A stretch of DNA of 64,000 nt, taken from positions 868,001-932,000 of the forward strand of contig CAVZRJ010000001.1 in assembly GCA_963777665.1 (NCBI GenBank). The letters are read 5' to 3'. This document shows, in pieces, positions 1 to 10,624 of this stretch; the first letter of the stretch is position 1, and each line of letters starts with the position of its first letter. A program made the position numbers and the translations under genes. The notes beneath the pieces are model-generated. The model saw nothing but the letters and a program-made list of their open reading frames with translations. It was not told the DNA's origin and did no database searches. Source of the DNA: Bog-756 sp963777665. GTDB taxonomy: Bacteria > Actinomycetota > Acidimicrobiia > Acidimicrobiales > RAAP-2.

Positions 1-71
1 GCGCCTGCTCGACCGTGCCATCCGCGCCCGAGTGCGAGCGGTCGGTGGCCGTCGAGGCGGTGTTTTCCGAC

Positions 72-1202
72 TCAGAGGCCTGTGGCGCCCGGGGGACGTT
101 CATCAGCAGGGTGAACCAGCTCCCGGACATGGCGGACGATCTCGAGATCCTCTCGTGCATGGACGACGAGGACGGCGGGAACCGACCCTTCGGGAGAGAT
201 CGGACGGTCAGCTTGGCTGTCGTGGTTTCTGGAGCCGTCCAACCTCACGTGGAGAAAGTCGAGGCCGTCACAAATATCGGCTCTCAGCCGAGGCGATCCT
301 TCGCCTGCGCCCCCCGTGAACACCAATCCGTCCAACCCGCCCAGGGCCGTGCACATGGCGGCCACGCCGGTCTGGATCCTGTAGACGTAGACGTCGTAGG
401 CGAGCCGGGCGTCGGCATCCCCCGCATCCATGGCAATGATCACCTCGCGGAGGTCACCGGAGTGCCCCCAGAGCCCCTTCAGTCCAGAGTCTCGCTCCAG
501 GGCTTCTTGAACTTCGTCGGCAGATAAGGCGCCATGACGCTGAACCCACAGGACGAGGCCCGGGTCGACGCTGCCCGAGCGCGTCGCCATCACGAGTCCC
601 TCCATCGGAGTAAACCCCATGGTTGTATCGACCGAACGACCCAGCGCCACCGCGGCCAGCGATGCACCTGCACCGAGATGGGCGGTCACCAGGCGAAGTT
701 CCTCTCGAGGACGGCCGAGGAGGTTGCCGGCTCTTCGACTGGCCCAGGAGTGGCTCAGCCCGTGGAATCCGAAGCGTCTGATCCCCCACTGTTGGCGCCA
801 GTGTCGGGGGATCGCATAGGTGGAAGCCTTGGCCGGCATGGCAGCATGAAATGTCGTGTCGAAACAGGCTACCTGGGCCAGGTCAGGGTGCAGGGATCGC
901 AGGGCGTGGATCGCTACCAGGCCCTGGGGATTGTGCAAGGGAGCCAAATCGGCAAGCGTCTCGAGGATGGCGTCCGCTCGATCGTCGATGAGGATGGGCT
1001 CGATGAACGCGGAACCACCGTGGACCACTCGGTGGCCCACCGCAACAACCTCGGGGTTCTCGTCGAGGAACGCGGTCAAGGCAGCTTCCAGTTCCGCAGG
1101 TTCCCGGCGCGGAAGTCTGCTCGACGCCACCAGCTCGTCCTCCCCGTCCAACAGACTCAGTCTCAGGCTGCTGGATCCAGCGTTGACGACGAGGACGTTC
1201 AC
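72..1202 (-). CDS. ackA: Acetate kinase
   Basis: Cytosolic acetate kinase, converting acetyl-phosphate and ADP to acetate and ATP (reversible). The product is about 376 aa, slightly short for the family, and intact. Family signatures appear in order: VNAGSSSLR at the N-terminus, HRVVHGG, PLHNP, the FDTTFH loop, FGFHGLSH, HLGAGAS, the MATRSGSVDPG stretch and FTGGAGEGS. The frame is open further upstream, but the GTG at 1202 puts VNVLVVNAGSSS at the N-terminus as in other AckA proteins and follows a purine-rich stretch. It is divergent from phosphoketolase, 77 bp away, so the two share a promoter region and form the acetyl-phosphate ATP-yielding branch. Confidence 0.95.
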   Translation of the reverse strand: MNVLVVNAGSSSLRLSLLDGEDELVASSRLPRREPAELEAALTAFLDENPEVVAVGHRVVHGGSAFIEPILIDDRADAILETLADLAPLHNPQGLVAIHALRSLHPDLAQVACFDTTFHAAMPAKASTYAIPRHWRQQWGIRRFGFHGLSHSWASRRAGNLLGRPREELRLVTAHLGAGASLAAVALGRSVDTTMGFTPMEGLVMATRSGSVDPGLVLWVQRHGALSADEVQEALERDSGLKGLWGHSGDLREVIIAMDAGDADARLAYDVYVYRIQTGVAAMCTALGGLDGLVFTGGAGEGSPRLRADICDGLDFLHVRLDGSRNHDSQADRPISPEGSVPAVLVVHAREDLEIVRHVRELVHPADERPPGATGL

Positions 1203-1279
1203 TTGCCTACCTTGCCAGATCGAACCACGCCCGTCCGCATGATGCGGATCGACACCGCGATCCATCGAAGGAGACGTCG

Positions 1280-3687
1280 ATGACCAGCTCCGATTTACAT
1301 TCCACTCCAACCGAGGAGGACGAGCTACAGCAGCTCGACGCATATTTCCGGGCGGCCAACTACCTCACCGCGGGCCAGATCTATCTGATGGACAACCCGC
1401 TCTTACGGAGACCCCTCGTTTCCGAGGACATCAAGCCTCGCCTTCTCGGGCACTGGGGAACGAGTCCGGGCCTCAATCTCCTGTACGCGCATCTGAGCCG
1501 GACCATCAAAGCGCGTCAGCTCGACGCCGTCTTCGTATGCGGACCGGGCCACGGGGGCCCGGCCATCATCGCCAATACCTGGTTGGACGGCACCTACAGC
1601 GAACGCTTCCCACATGTGACAGCGGGACGGTGAGGGCATGGCAGCACTCTTTCGGCAGTTCTCCTTTCCCGGCGGCGTCCCCAGCCACTGCAGCCCGGGG
1701 ACGCCGGGGTCGATCCATGAAGGCGGCGAGCTCGGCTATGCCCTGAGCCACGCCTTCGGCGCGGCCTTCGACAATCCCGATCTTGTCGTTGTCTGCGTGG
1801 TCGGTGACGGTGAGGCCGAGACAGGTCCGGCGGCGGCAGGATGGCACTCGAACAAGTTCCTCGATCCCCGCCGCGACGGCGTCGTGCTGCCCATCCTCCA
1901 CCTCAATGGGTACAAAATCGCCGCGCCAACCGTGCTAGCCCGAATACCGACACCCGAGCTCCTAGCCCTCTTCGCCGGCTATGGGTACCGCCCGGTACTG
2001 GTAGAGGGCGGCTTCGACGCCGAAGAGTCGATGGCCGTCCACCGTCGGTTGGCGTCGGCGCTCGACGGAGCCATGGCAGAAATCGCCGAGATCCAGCACG
2101 CGGCCCGTTCCCAAGGCGTCCGGTCTCGTCCGGTATGGCCGATGCTCATCCTGAAGACTCCGAAGGGTTGGACCGGGCCAAAGGTCGTTGACGGGTTACC
2201 GATCGAGGGTACGTTTCGATCCCATCAGCTTCCGTTGGCCGCGGTACGAACAAATCCGGAGCATCTGGCACAGCTGGAGACCTGGCTCCACAGCTATCGT
2301 CCCGAGGAGCTCTTCGACAGTGCGGGGCGGCCGATCCAGATCATCAGCGAGTTTCCACCGTCCGGCGACCGACGGATGAGTGCCAACCCACACACCAACG
2401 GGGGGCTCCTTCTGTCCGACCTGGAGATTCCCGACTTCTGTGACTACGGAGTCGACGTACCGATCCCGGGGACGGTCATGCGCGAGGCGACGCATGTGCT
2501 TGGAGATCTTCTCCGGGACGTGATCCGGGACAACCCTTCGACCTTTCGTCTATTCGGGCCCGACGAGACTTCCTCCAACCGTCTGCAAGATGTCTTCGAG
2601 GTCACCGACCGGACCTGGGACGCCGAGTTGCGATCGGGCGACGACCACCTCGCCCCAGATGGCCGTGTCATGGAAACGCTGTCCGAACACCAATGCGAGG
2701 GGTGGCTCGAGGGGTATCTCCTCACCGGACGCCATGGCCTCTTCAATTGCTATGAGGCTTTCATCCACATCGTCGATTCGATGTTCAATCAGCATGCCAA
2801 GTGGCTGAAGGTCAGTCGGGAGATTCCTTGGCGTCGCCCCATTGCATCCTTGAACTACCTCCTTTCGAGCCACGTCTGGCGACAGGACAACAACGGCTTC
2901 TCCCACCAGGACCCCGGCTTCATCGATCACGTTGTGAACAAGAAGGCCGAAGTCGTGCGTGTGTACTTTCCTCCGGACACAAACTGCCTTCTTTCGGTTG
3001 CCGACCACTGCCTGCGAAGCCGGGACTACGTCAACGTCATCGTCGCCGGCAAGCAGCCCCAGCATGACTGGCTGACCATGGACGAGGCGCTGGATCACTG
3101 CACTCGTGGCTTGGGCATCTGGCCGTTCGCGTCTCATGCCGGGAACTCGCTCCCGGACGTGGTCATGGCCTGCTGTGGCGATATCCCGACCCTCGAGACC
3201 TTGGCCGCCGTCAAGCTCCTTCGCCAGCACCTTCCCGAACTGAGACATACGCGTTGTCAACGTGGTTGACCTGATGCGCCTCGAGCCGGACACCCAACAT
3301 CCACACGGCTTACCCGATCGTGAGTTCGATACCATTTTCACACCCGACCGACCGGTGATCTTCGCTTATCACGGCTATCCAGCACTCATTCACAGGCTGA
3401 CTTACAACCGCACCAATCACGCCAACTTCCATGTCCACGGTTACCGCGAGGAGGGCACCACGACGACCCCGTTCGACATGGTCATGCTCAACGGGCTCGA
3501 CCGTTTCCACCTGGCGATCGACGTGCTCGATCGCGTCTCGGGCCTGGGTCCACGGACGGCGACGCTACGCCAGGAGATGGTAGATGCCGGCCTCGATGCC
3601 CGCCGCTACGGCCGCGAGCACGGCGAGGACCCGCCGGAAATCGCCCAGTGGCAATGGGGCGTGACCACCACTAACCCCGAGAAGTAA
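1280..3687 (+). CDS. xfp: Phosphoketolase, reading frame broken into three segments
   Basis: Thiamine-diphosphate phosphoketolase (xylulose-5-P/fructose-6-P to acetyl-phosphate plus an aldose phosphate). Segment one (1280-1633) carries LLGHWGTSPGLNLLYAHL and the CGPGHGGPA motif. Segment two (about 1623-3250) carries FRQFSFPGGVPSH, GSIHEGGELGYALSHAFGAA, the ThDP-binding GDGEAETGP and HQDPGFIDHV. Segment three (about 3250-3687) carries VVNVVDLMRL and the C-terminal domain. One extra base near 1622 and another near 3250 break the frame; removing each restores typical phosphoketolase sequence, total about 800 aa as usual. The start follows AAGGAG. Either sequence errors or a recently damaged gene; the catalytic motifs themselves look intact. 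It pairs with the divergent acetate kinase. Confidence 0.9.
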
Positions 3688-3777
3688 GCCGGGTTGTCGG
3701 CGACGATGGCGAGCGCGACTGGCAGGGGCGACACGAAGGCCCCTATCGGCTCGATACGGAACCCAATCCCGCAACCG

Positions 3778-4410
3778 TCAGCCGGAAGGAGAGCGATCTC
3801 GCATACGGGAATCCTCCCGGCGGCGCGCCGCACGTGCCCTGCGATAAGCATCGTCGGCATCGATCGATAATCGGACGCTGACGGTTCCAAATTCGGTGCT
3901 GGAGGTCACATGGAATCCCGACCGCCTGAAGACCTCGAGCATCTGATGGTTCTCTGCCAGGGTCTGGGCAACAAACACTGTGATTCCATTGGTTCGCGCC
4001 GCGTCGGCCAAACGCTCGAGGAGGGCCGTCCCGATCCCCTGGTGTTGGAAGTCGTCGGCCACGACAAACGCCACCTCGGCGTCGGAAGTCTCGGCGATTC
4101 GGTCATAGCGGCCCACGGCGACGAATCGGCCTTCAGACTCGGCGACCAGGGCCAGCCGGCCGACATAGTCGACATGGGTGAAGCGCTCGACCTCCGCCAC
4201 CGACAGGTGGGGATGCAAGAAGAAAAAGCGCCGGTACACCGATTGTGCCGACAGCCTCTCATGGAACTCGATGAGGGAGTGATCGTCGTCGGGACAGATA
4301 GGGCGCACTTGGACAGTGATCCCGGATGTGGTCTCGAATTCGCCCGCCAGCTCGATCGGGAACCGACCGAAGCGATCACTCGGCGATTGAGTATCTTCGG
4401 TTTCAGCCAT
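3778..4410 (-). CDS. GNAT family N-acetyltransferase (PatA-like catalytic domain)
   Basis: Single-domain GNAT of 210 aa. The N-terminal part (VRPICPDDDHSLIEFHERLS, then YRRFFF) resembles the catalytic half of actinobacterial protein acetyltransferases of the PatA type. The acetyl-CoA loop is the DDFQHQGIGTALLERL segment (Q-x-x-G-I-G-T-A). No cyclic-nucleotide-binding domain is present, unlike mycobacterial PatA. In mycobacteria such enzymes acetylate acetyl-CoA synthetase and a universal stress protein. The neighbouring acetate kinase and stress proteins make a role in acetyl metabolism attractive, but the substrate is inferred, not shown. ATG start at 4410. Confidence 0.8.
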   Translation of the reverse strand: MAETEDTQSPSDRFGRFPIELAGEFETTSGITVQVRPICPDDDHSLIEFHERLSAQSVYRRFFFLHPHLSVAEVERFTHVDYVGRLALVAESEGRFVAVGRYDRIAETSDAEVAFVVADDFQHQGIGTALLERLADAARTNGITVFVAQTLAENHQMLEVFRRSGFHVTSSTEFGTVSVRLSIDADDAYRRARAARRREDSRMRDRSPSG

Positions 4411-4716
4411 GGTTGGTAGGCCTCTCGACCCAGCGTACAGTGACCTTCCACACGCTATCGGGACAAGAGGATCGTGACGTCATCGGTGCGCGTCCGCTCC
4501 AGATCGGGGCGTCTTGGCAATGTCCTCAATGAGATTGGGGTCGAGTGCCGAACCGCTCAACCGAGACCTTCCCGATTGCTGGTAACGGCGGCTGGTTGAA
4601 TACTTCATGGTTTCCTGTCTTGCCGTCCCGCTCACGCAGGCCGTCCCTTTCATCAGATGCCCTCACGAGACGAAGGTGTAGGGCCAAAGGTCCCGCCATC
4701 CCGGGAGAGGTCCCGC
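4411..4716. other. Intergenic region upstream of the GNAT gene
   Basis: About 300 bases between the GNAT start and the end of the DevR-like gene. No supportable gene was seen. It contains one DosR-box-like palindrome at its far end, listed separately. Confidence 0.5.
4680..4695. promoter_or_regulatory. DosR-box-like palindrome
   Basis: AGGGCCAAAGGTCCCG; read on the other strand CGGGACCTTTGGCCCT, a close match to the shared GGGACYTTYGGCCCT pattern seen before several genes here. It lies about 270 bp upstream of the GNAT start, farther than the other copies from their genes. Confidence 0.55.
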
Positions 4717-5388
4717 TCAGGTTCCGGCGGCGTCCGTGCGACGAGCCTGAGCCGACCGCTCTGCGACACGCGTCGCGTAGCTGGCGGCCTGCGCGCGGCG
4801 ATCCATCCCGAGTTTGGCCAGGAGGTTGGACACGTAGTTCTTCACGGTCTTCTCGGCCAGGTAGAGCGTGCCGGCGATCTCGCGGTTCGTCTGGCCCTCC
4901 GCGATCAGGTCGAGGATCCGACGCTCCTGTGGCGTAAGGCTGGCAAGCAGGGGATCTTCCTCTGATCCTTTGTGGAGTTTCTCCATAACACGTTCGGTCA
5001 GGTACGGATCGAGTAGAGATTGCCCGTCTGCCACTCGACGGATGTCGTCGACTAGGCTTGTCGCGCCTACCTGTTTCAGCACATAGCCGGATGCACCGGC
5101 CATGACCGCAGCAAGTAGCGCCTCGTCGTCTGCATAGGACGTGAGCATGATGCAGGCGATCTCAGGCGAAACCGACCGTATCTGGCGGCAGACCTCGATG
5201 CCGCTCCCGTCGGGGAGCCGAACGTCGAGGATCGCCACATCCGGGCGAGTGGGAGGTATCCGATCCAGGGCCTCCCTGGCCGTTGCAGCCTCGCCAACCA
5301 CCAAAAAGCCGTCGGCGGACTCAAGCAGCGAGCGGAGACCGGTACGCACAATCTCATGATCGTCGAGAAGGAAGACTCTGATGGTCAT
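4717..5388 (-). CDS. devR: DevR/DosR-like NarL-family response regulator
   Basis: Response regulator of 223 aa: receiver domain (residues 1-120, acidic pair DD at 9-10, phospho-acceptor D55 in AILDVRLPDG, the LTSYADDEALLAAVMAGASGYVLK stretch) followed by a LuxR/NarL helix-turn-helix. The recognition region AEKTVKNYVSNLLAKLGM is almost the same as in mycobacterial DosR, whose Lys and Asn contacts (KTVKN) are kept. Start chosen at ATG 5388 (MTIRVFLLDDHE); the frame is open upstream but not conserved. It is divergent from a GAF histidine kinase 144 bp away, its likely partner. The recognition helix and the DosR-like boxes in this window support each other. Confidence 0.9.
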   Translation of the reverse strand: MTIRVFLLDDHEIVRTGLRSLLESADGFLVVGEAATAREALDRIPPTRPDVAILDVRLPDGSGIEVCRQIRSVSPEIACIMLTSYADDEALLAAVMAGASGYVLKQVGATSLVDDIRRVADGQSLLDPYLTERVMEKLHKGSEEDPLLASLTPQERRILDLIAEGQTNREIAGTLYLAEKTVKNYVSNLLAKLGMDRRAQAASYATRVAERSAQARRTDAAGT

Positions 5389-5532
5389 TTGGACGATCCC
5401 TCTGATCCGAGTCATGGCCAGGCATTGACGGCCGGCGAGAGCCACTTTAGCCTCGCCCGCCAGCACGGGAGCCGAAATTCAAGGTCTAGAATCGCACAGG
5501 GGCCGCGCCGGCAACAACGATCGGGAGGACCC

Positions 5533-6669
5533 GTGCCGTACCGCTCGATAGAGGACCCAGCCAAACTGCGCCGCGTACTGGAAGCGATCCTTCTTCTCGA
5601 GGCCGATCTCGACCTGCCTACCCTGCTCCGCCACATCGTCGACGAGGCCCGCTCCATGACCAATGCTCGCTACGGTGCCCTCGGGGTGCTCAATGAGGAC
5701 GGGAACGCACTGTCAGAATTCATTACTGTCGGCCTCGAGCCGCACGAGGAGAAGCGGATCGGGGCCCGTCCGACCGGGCGTGGCGTCCTTGGTGTCCTGA
5801 TCAACGATCCGAGGCCGGTGCGGCTAGCTCAGCTGAGTAGCCACCCCGAGAGCTACGGGTTTCCGGTGAATCATCCCCCGATGACCTCCTTCCTCGGCGT
5901 ACCGATCAAGGTGCGGGACGACGTCTATGGGAATCTCTACCTCACCGACAAGGTCGGATGGTCCGAGTTCACTGCCGACGATGAAGCGTTGATCAGTGCC
6001 CTAGCCATTGCTGCCGGCATCGCCATCGAGAATGCGCGGCTTCACCGACGGGTCCAAGAGGCGGCCGTTTACGAAGAGCGTGACCGTCTGGCCCGGGACC
6101 TACACGACACGATCATCCAGCGACTCTTTGCCATCGGGCTCTCACTCCAGGGCATGGCGGCAAATCCAACGGCATCCGGCAGTGCGGAGCGATTGACAAA
6201 AACGATCTCGGATATCGATGACACCATTCGACAAGTTCGGACCAGCATCTTCGAACTCGAGTCGGACGGGATCGGTCGAGGACTCCGTGACAACGTTCTT
6301 TCACTACTCTCGGACCTGCGACCTGTGATCGGATTCGACGTTCACCTCTCGTTCGACGGACCTGTCGACACAGCTGTCCCAGACATCGTCTGCGAGCACC
6401 TACTGGTTGTCATCCGGGAAGCGGTCACCAACATCGGCCGACACGCTGGTGCCGCCAGCGCCTCTGTCGATGTCAGCGTGAGGGACGGATACTGCCGGCT
6501 GCGCGTCATCGACGACGGGCGCGGGATCAGTGGATCCGAATCCCGTGGCGGTGGACTTGGACTGGGCAATCTTCGACGACGTGCAGAGAAGTTGCATGGG
6601 CACTTCGAGATCGAGAGTCCGGACACCGGAGGCACGATTCTCCACTGGCAGGTACCTCTCGCTCAATAG
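5533..6669 (+). CDS. DevS-like GAF sensor histidine kinase, single GAF domain
   Basis: Sensor kinase of about 378 aa: one GAF domain (about residues 27-170), HisKA_3 dimerisation/phosphoacceptor helix with H191 in ARDLHDTIIQRLFAIG, and an HATPase domain (IREAVTNIGRHA, DDGRGI, GGGLGLGNLRRRAE). Mycobacterial DevS/DosT carry two GAF domains; here one is missing. The segment YGFPVNHPPMTSFLGVPI aligns with the DosS GAF-A stretch holding the proximal haem histidine (H149 there, H114 here), so a haem redox/oxygen sensor is plausible. Start GTG at 5533 follows GGGAGGA with good spacing. No membrane segment is seen, so it is probably cytosolic. Confidence 0.88.
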   Translation: MPYRSIEDPAKLRRVLEAILLLEADLDLPTLLRHIVDEARSMTNARYGALGVLNEDGNALSEFITVGLEPHEEKRIGARPTGRGVLGVLINDPRPVRLAQLSSHPESYGFPVNHPPMTSFLGVPIKVRDDVYGNLYLTDKVGWSEFTADDEALISALAIAAGIAIENARLHRRVQEAAVYEERDRLARDLHDTIIQRLFAIGLSLQGMAANPTASGSAERLTKTISDIDDTIRQVRTSIFELESDGIGRGLRDNVLSLLSDLRPVIGFDVHLSFDGPVDTAVPDIVCEHLLVVIREAVTNIGRHAGAASASVDVSVRDGYCRLRVIDDGRGISGSESRGGGLGLGNLRRRAEKLHGHFEIESPDTGGTILHWQVPLAQ

Positions 6670-6766
6670 TCCCGCGTCTGCCCGCTGGGGGCATCCGGGG
6701 TTTCGTCGGGATGCCGGACCTGCCTGCATCCGTCGTGCTCGAGACCAAGCGGATCTCTCGCCTATT

Positions 6767-6781
6767 GGGACCTTTTCCCCT
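6767..6781 (+). promoter_or_regulatory. DosR-box-like palindrome before arcD
   Basis: GGGACCTTTTCCCCT, 80 bp upstream of the arcD start; the half-sites are GGGAC and CCCCT around a T-rich centre, matching the pattern before other genes of the island. Confidence 0.6.
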
Positions 6782-6861
6782 ACTGGCTTCGCTTCCTTTT
6801 CCGTACCTTGCACTTAGAAGTGCTCACGGGGCCGAGCTGACTCCGGAGGAAGGGAGACCCG

Positions 6862-8372
6862 ATGTCACTCACCGCCACTCGTTCGACGCCTGAGATGACA
6901 GCACCGCCGGACCGGAGACTCTCGCCCAGGAATGAGGAAAAGGCCCATGCTTTGGGGCTGACCTCGGCCACCGGATTGGTGATCGGCAGCATCGTCGGGA
7001 CCGGCGTGTTCACCATGCCGGCCGTGCTGGCCGGTGCCGGCACCATGGGCATCGTCGTCCTGGGCGTCATCGCAGTGGGCGCCATGCTCCTCGCCGTGCT
7101 GTTCGGCCAGCTCACCAAGCGGGTGCCCAACAGTGACGGCGGCCTCTACGCCTACTCCCGCCATGAGTTCGGCGACTTCGCCGGCTACCTGGTCGGCTGG
7201 TGCTACTGGATCCAGGCCTGGGCCGGCAACGCCGCCATCGTCTCCTCTTGGGTGTTCTACGTGGACGCTTTGTTCAACATGCCATGACCCGAGCGGCATG
7301 GAGAACTTGGGCATCGCCATGGTGGGTCTGTGGGTGCCGGCCGTCATCAACCTGGTCGGGATCCGTCAGATGGCCTGGTTCCAGAACATCACCGTCGTCC
7401 TCAAGTTCCTCCCCCTTCTGTTCGTCGGCGTCATCGGATGGTTCTTCGTCGACAAGGCTCACTTCGGGCCCTTCAACGCCTCGGGTGGCAGCCTCTACAG
7501 CGGCATCGGGATCGCCGCCGGAGTCGCGCTCTTCTCCTTCATCGGCGTGGAGGCGGCCGCCATGACCGCCAAGCGGGTGAAGAACCCCCGCGTCAACGTA
7601 GGTCGTGCCTCGATGCTCGGCACCGCGCTCAGCGCCATCCTTTACGTGCTGGTGACCGCGGCGGTGATGGGGTTGGTGTCCCACCACACCCTGGTCAACA
7701 CCGGTTCGCCTTTCGTCAACGCCTTCCAGTCCATCTTCCCCCATGAGGCGTGGGCCGGCAAGTTCATCGCCGCCATCGCCGTCATCTCGGGGATCGGGGC
7801 CCTCAACGGCTGGACACTGATCGTCACCGAGACGTCTCGGGCCATCGCCCAGGACGACATGTTCCCCCGGCCCTTCGCCTGGACCGACCGCAAGGGGACG
7901 GCCTGGTTCGGCATCGTGGTCGGCACCGCGCTCCCGTCGCTGCTCATGCTGTGGCGCTACACCACGACCTCGGGACTGACCGTCTTCACCTACCTGGTCG
8001 ACCTCACCGTGGTGACCGTGGCCATCCCCTACTTCATGTCGGCCATCGCCCAGCTCACTTACCTGGTCTCCCGCCGCCGGAAGGTCCAAGGTTGGCTACT
8101 GGCCCGTGACCTGTCCGTGGCCGGGGCCAGCGTCCTGTTCTCGATGTGGGTGACCTTCGCCTCCGGGTACCAGGTCGTCTACCAGGCGCTGGTCGTCATC
8201 CTGGCCGGACTCATCCTCTACGCCTTCCTGAACGCCCGCCGGCAGCGCCTCGGTGAGACCGGCGGAGCCGGTGGATGCTCCCGTCGAGACCCGCCGGTTG
8301 CTGCCGCCGTCGGCAACGGAGCAACCGCAACTGCACCGCTCGTGCATGTCAGACGCTCCGGCGGTGAACTGA
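6862..8372 (+). CDS. arcD: APC-family arginine/ornithine antiporter, frame interrupted
   Basis: Basic amino-acid antiporter with about 12 membrane helices. The first helix carries the APC signature GLVIGSIVGTGVFTMPAV; later parts include LFSFIGVEAAAMTAKRVKNP and YLVDLTVVTVAIPYFMSAIA. One extra base near 7284 breaks the frame after VDALFNM; removing it continues as HDPSGMENLG. A second likely indel near 8263 makes the frame run on into arcA. In the alternative frame it stops at TGA 8370-8372, overlapping the arcA ATG as TGATG, the arrangement expected in an operon. It would exchange arginine for ornithine for the ADI pathway. Confidence 0.8.
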
Positions 8373-9594
8373 TGGCGTTCAACGTGGCCTCCGAGGTGGG
8401 CCAGTTGCGCCAGGCCATCGTCCACCGACCCGGGCTCGAACTCTCCCGGCTGACGCCCGAGAACATCGGAGAGCTGCTCTTCGACGACGTGATGTGGGCA
8501 AAGAGGGCCAAGGAGGAGCACGACGCCTTCGCCGAGGCGCTCAGGGACAAGGGCGTCCAGGTCCACCTCTACGGCCAACTCCTGGCCGAGACGCTCGAGC
8601 TGCCCGAGGGACGTGCCTTCGTCCTCGACCGAGTGTGCACCCCGGAGATCCTCGGTCCCTCGCTGGTTGGTCCAGCTCGGCGGCTGTTCGAGGATCTCGA
8701 CGGGCCGGGGCTCGCCCAGTACCTGGTGGGCGGCGTGCTGAAGGCCGACCTGCAGCCCTTGCGGGCCCACAGTCTCAAGTGGGACATGCTGCGCGCCGAC
8801 GACTTCGTCCTTACCCCGCTCCCCAACCACCTCTTCCAGCGCGACAACTCCTGCTGGATCTACGGCGGAGTGACGGTGAACCCGATGGCCAAGCCGGCCC
8901 GCCAGCGCGAGTCGCTGCACACCCGGGCCATCTACCGATTCCATCCGCTGTTCGCCGACGCCGACTTCATCACCTACTACGGCGACGAGGACCGCTCCTA
9001 CCAGCCGGCCACCATCGAGGGCGGGGATGTCCACGTCATCGGCAACGGAGCGGTACTGATCGGTATGGGCGAGCGGACCACCCCGATGGCTGTGGAGATC
9101 GTCGCCCACGCCCTCTTCGATGCCGGGCAGGCCACCACGGTGGTGGCCATCGAGCTTCCCCGGTCTCACGCCTTCATGCACCTCGACACCGTGATGTCCA
9201 TGGTCGACAAGGGAACCTTCGTCCTCTATCCCTACTTCGACCGACACCTCCGCAGCTGGACGATCACCAAGGGTGAGAGAGCCGGGCGAACTGGTCGGTC
9301 AGCCGCAATCACAACCTGTGGGACACTCTGGCCGAGCTGCTGGAGATCCCCGAGGTCACCGTGCTGACCACCGACGAGGATGTCCGGGCGGCCGAGCGCG
9401 AGCAGTGGGACGACGGGACCAACTACCTGGCCGTGGCCCCCGGCGTGGTCATGGGCTACGACCGCAACGTCGCCACCAACACCATGCTGCGCAAGCAGGG
9501 CATCGAGGTGGTCTCCATCGCGGGCAGCGAGCTCGGACGGGGCCGAGGCGGCCCCCGCTGCATGACCTGTCCCATCGAGCGCGATCCGGCGTAA
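8372..9594 (+). CDS. arcA: Arginine deiminase, frame interrupted near the C-terminus
   Basis: Hydrolyses arginine to citrulline and ammonia. The N-terminus MAFNVASEVGQLRQAIVHRP is typical. LTPLPNHLFQRDN, IEGGDVHVIGNG and the HLDTVMSMVDKGTFVLYP stretch hold the guanidinase-superfamily Asp/His residues, and the nucleophilic Cys lies in GGPRCMTCPIERDP at the end. Between about 9275 and 9320 the frame shifts (two extra bases or one lost). The continuation VSRNHNLWDTLAELLEIPEVTV lies in another frame and reaches the stop at 9594. Expected full length is about 405 aa. It overlaps arcD by one base (TGATG). Confidence 0.88.
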
Positions 9595-9619
9595 CCGGTC
9601 AATACGGAAGGTCACGGGC

Positions 9620-10623
9620 ATGAATCTCCACGGCAGAAGCCTGCTCAAGGAGGCGGACCTCACAAAATTCGAGTTCCTCTACCTGGTCGACCTGGCCGAG
9701 GGATTGCGAGAGGAGAAGCGCTCGGCACACGGAGCGTCAGCGGATGATCGGGCGCAACATCGCCCTCATCTTCGAAAAGGCCTCTACCCGGACACGTTCC
9801 GCCTTCGAGGTCGGTGCCCACGACCAAGGGGCCCACGTCACCTACCTGGGTCCGGAAGAGTCTCACATCGGCCACAAGGAAACCGTGAAGGACACGGCCC
9901 GGGTGCTCGGTCGGATGTTCGACGGGATCGAGTACCGAGGCTTCTCCCAGGGCACCGTCGAGGTACTGGCACAATTCGCCGGAGTGCCGGTCTGGAACGG
10001 GCTGACCGACCAGTGGCATCCCACCCAGATGCTGGCCGACGTGCTCACCATGCGTGACCACTCGCCAGAAGCCTCTGGAGCGGGTCGCGCTCTGCTATGT
10101 GGGAGACGCTCGCAACAACACTGCGAACTCCTTGCTGGTGACCGGCGCCCTCCTCGGGATGGACGTGCGCATCGCTCGGCTCCGGATGCATCTCCTGCCA
10201 TCGCAGAAGGTCCAGGCGCTGGCAGAGGAGCTGGGTGCCCGATCGGATGCTCGCATCACGATCGGCGACGACAACCGAGCCAGCGCGTCGAAGGAGCCGA
10301 CTTCGTCTACACCGATGTGTGGGTTTCGATGGGCGAGCCGACCCTCCGACTGGGACGAGCGGATCAAGCAGATGCTTCCCTACCAGGTCAATGCCGACCT
10401 GATGGCGGCAACCGGCAACCCCGAGGTCAAGTTCATGCACTGCCTCCCGGCCATCCACAACCCCGACACCGAGCTCGGGCAGCAACTCCACGACAAGTGG
10501 GGACTCACCGCCCTCGAGGTTACCGACGAGGTGTTCGAATCTCCTGCCTCGATCGTGTTCGACCAGGCAGAGAATCGTCTCCACACCATCAAGGCGGCCA
10601 TGGTCGCCACGATCGGCTCCTGA
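9620..10623 (+). pseudogene. arcB: Catabolic ornithine carbamoyltransferase, at least four frame breaks
   Basis: Converts citrulline plus phosphate to ornithine and carbamoyl-phosphate. Motifs survive across several frames: MNLHGRSLLKEADLTK, then FEKASTRTRSAFEVGAHDQG (the S-T-R-T carbamoyl-phosphate site), NGLTDQWHPTQMLADVLTMR, NNTANSLLVTGALLGMD, FVYTDVWVSMGEP and MHCLPAIHN. Frame changes are needed near 9732, 10062, 10285 and 10345, each one base or equivalent. I saw no in-frame nonsense mutations or lost catalytic motifs, so sequencing error or very recent inactivation both fit. It starts 25 bp after arcA and ends just before arcC. Confidence 0.85.
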
Positions 10624-10624
10624 G

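Noticed and set aside
7034..9367. A single 777-aa antiporter-arginine deiminase fusion protein
   Set aside because: The join is low-complexity, and a neighbouring frame gives a normal TGATG stop/start overlap. A one-base indel near 8263 explains the apparent fusion better.
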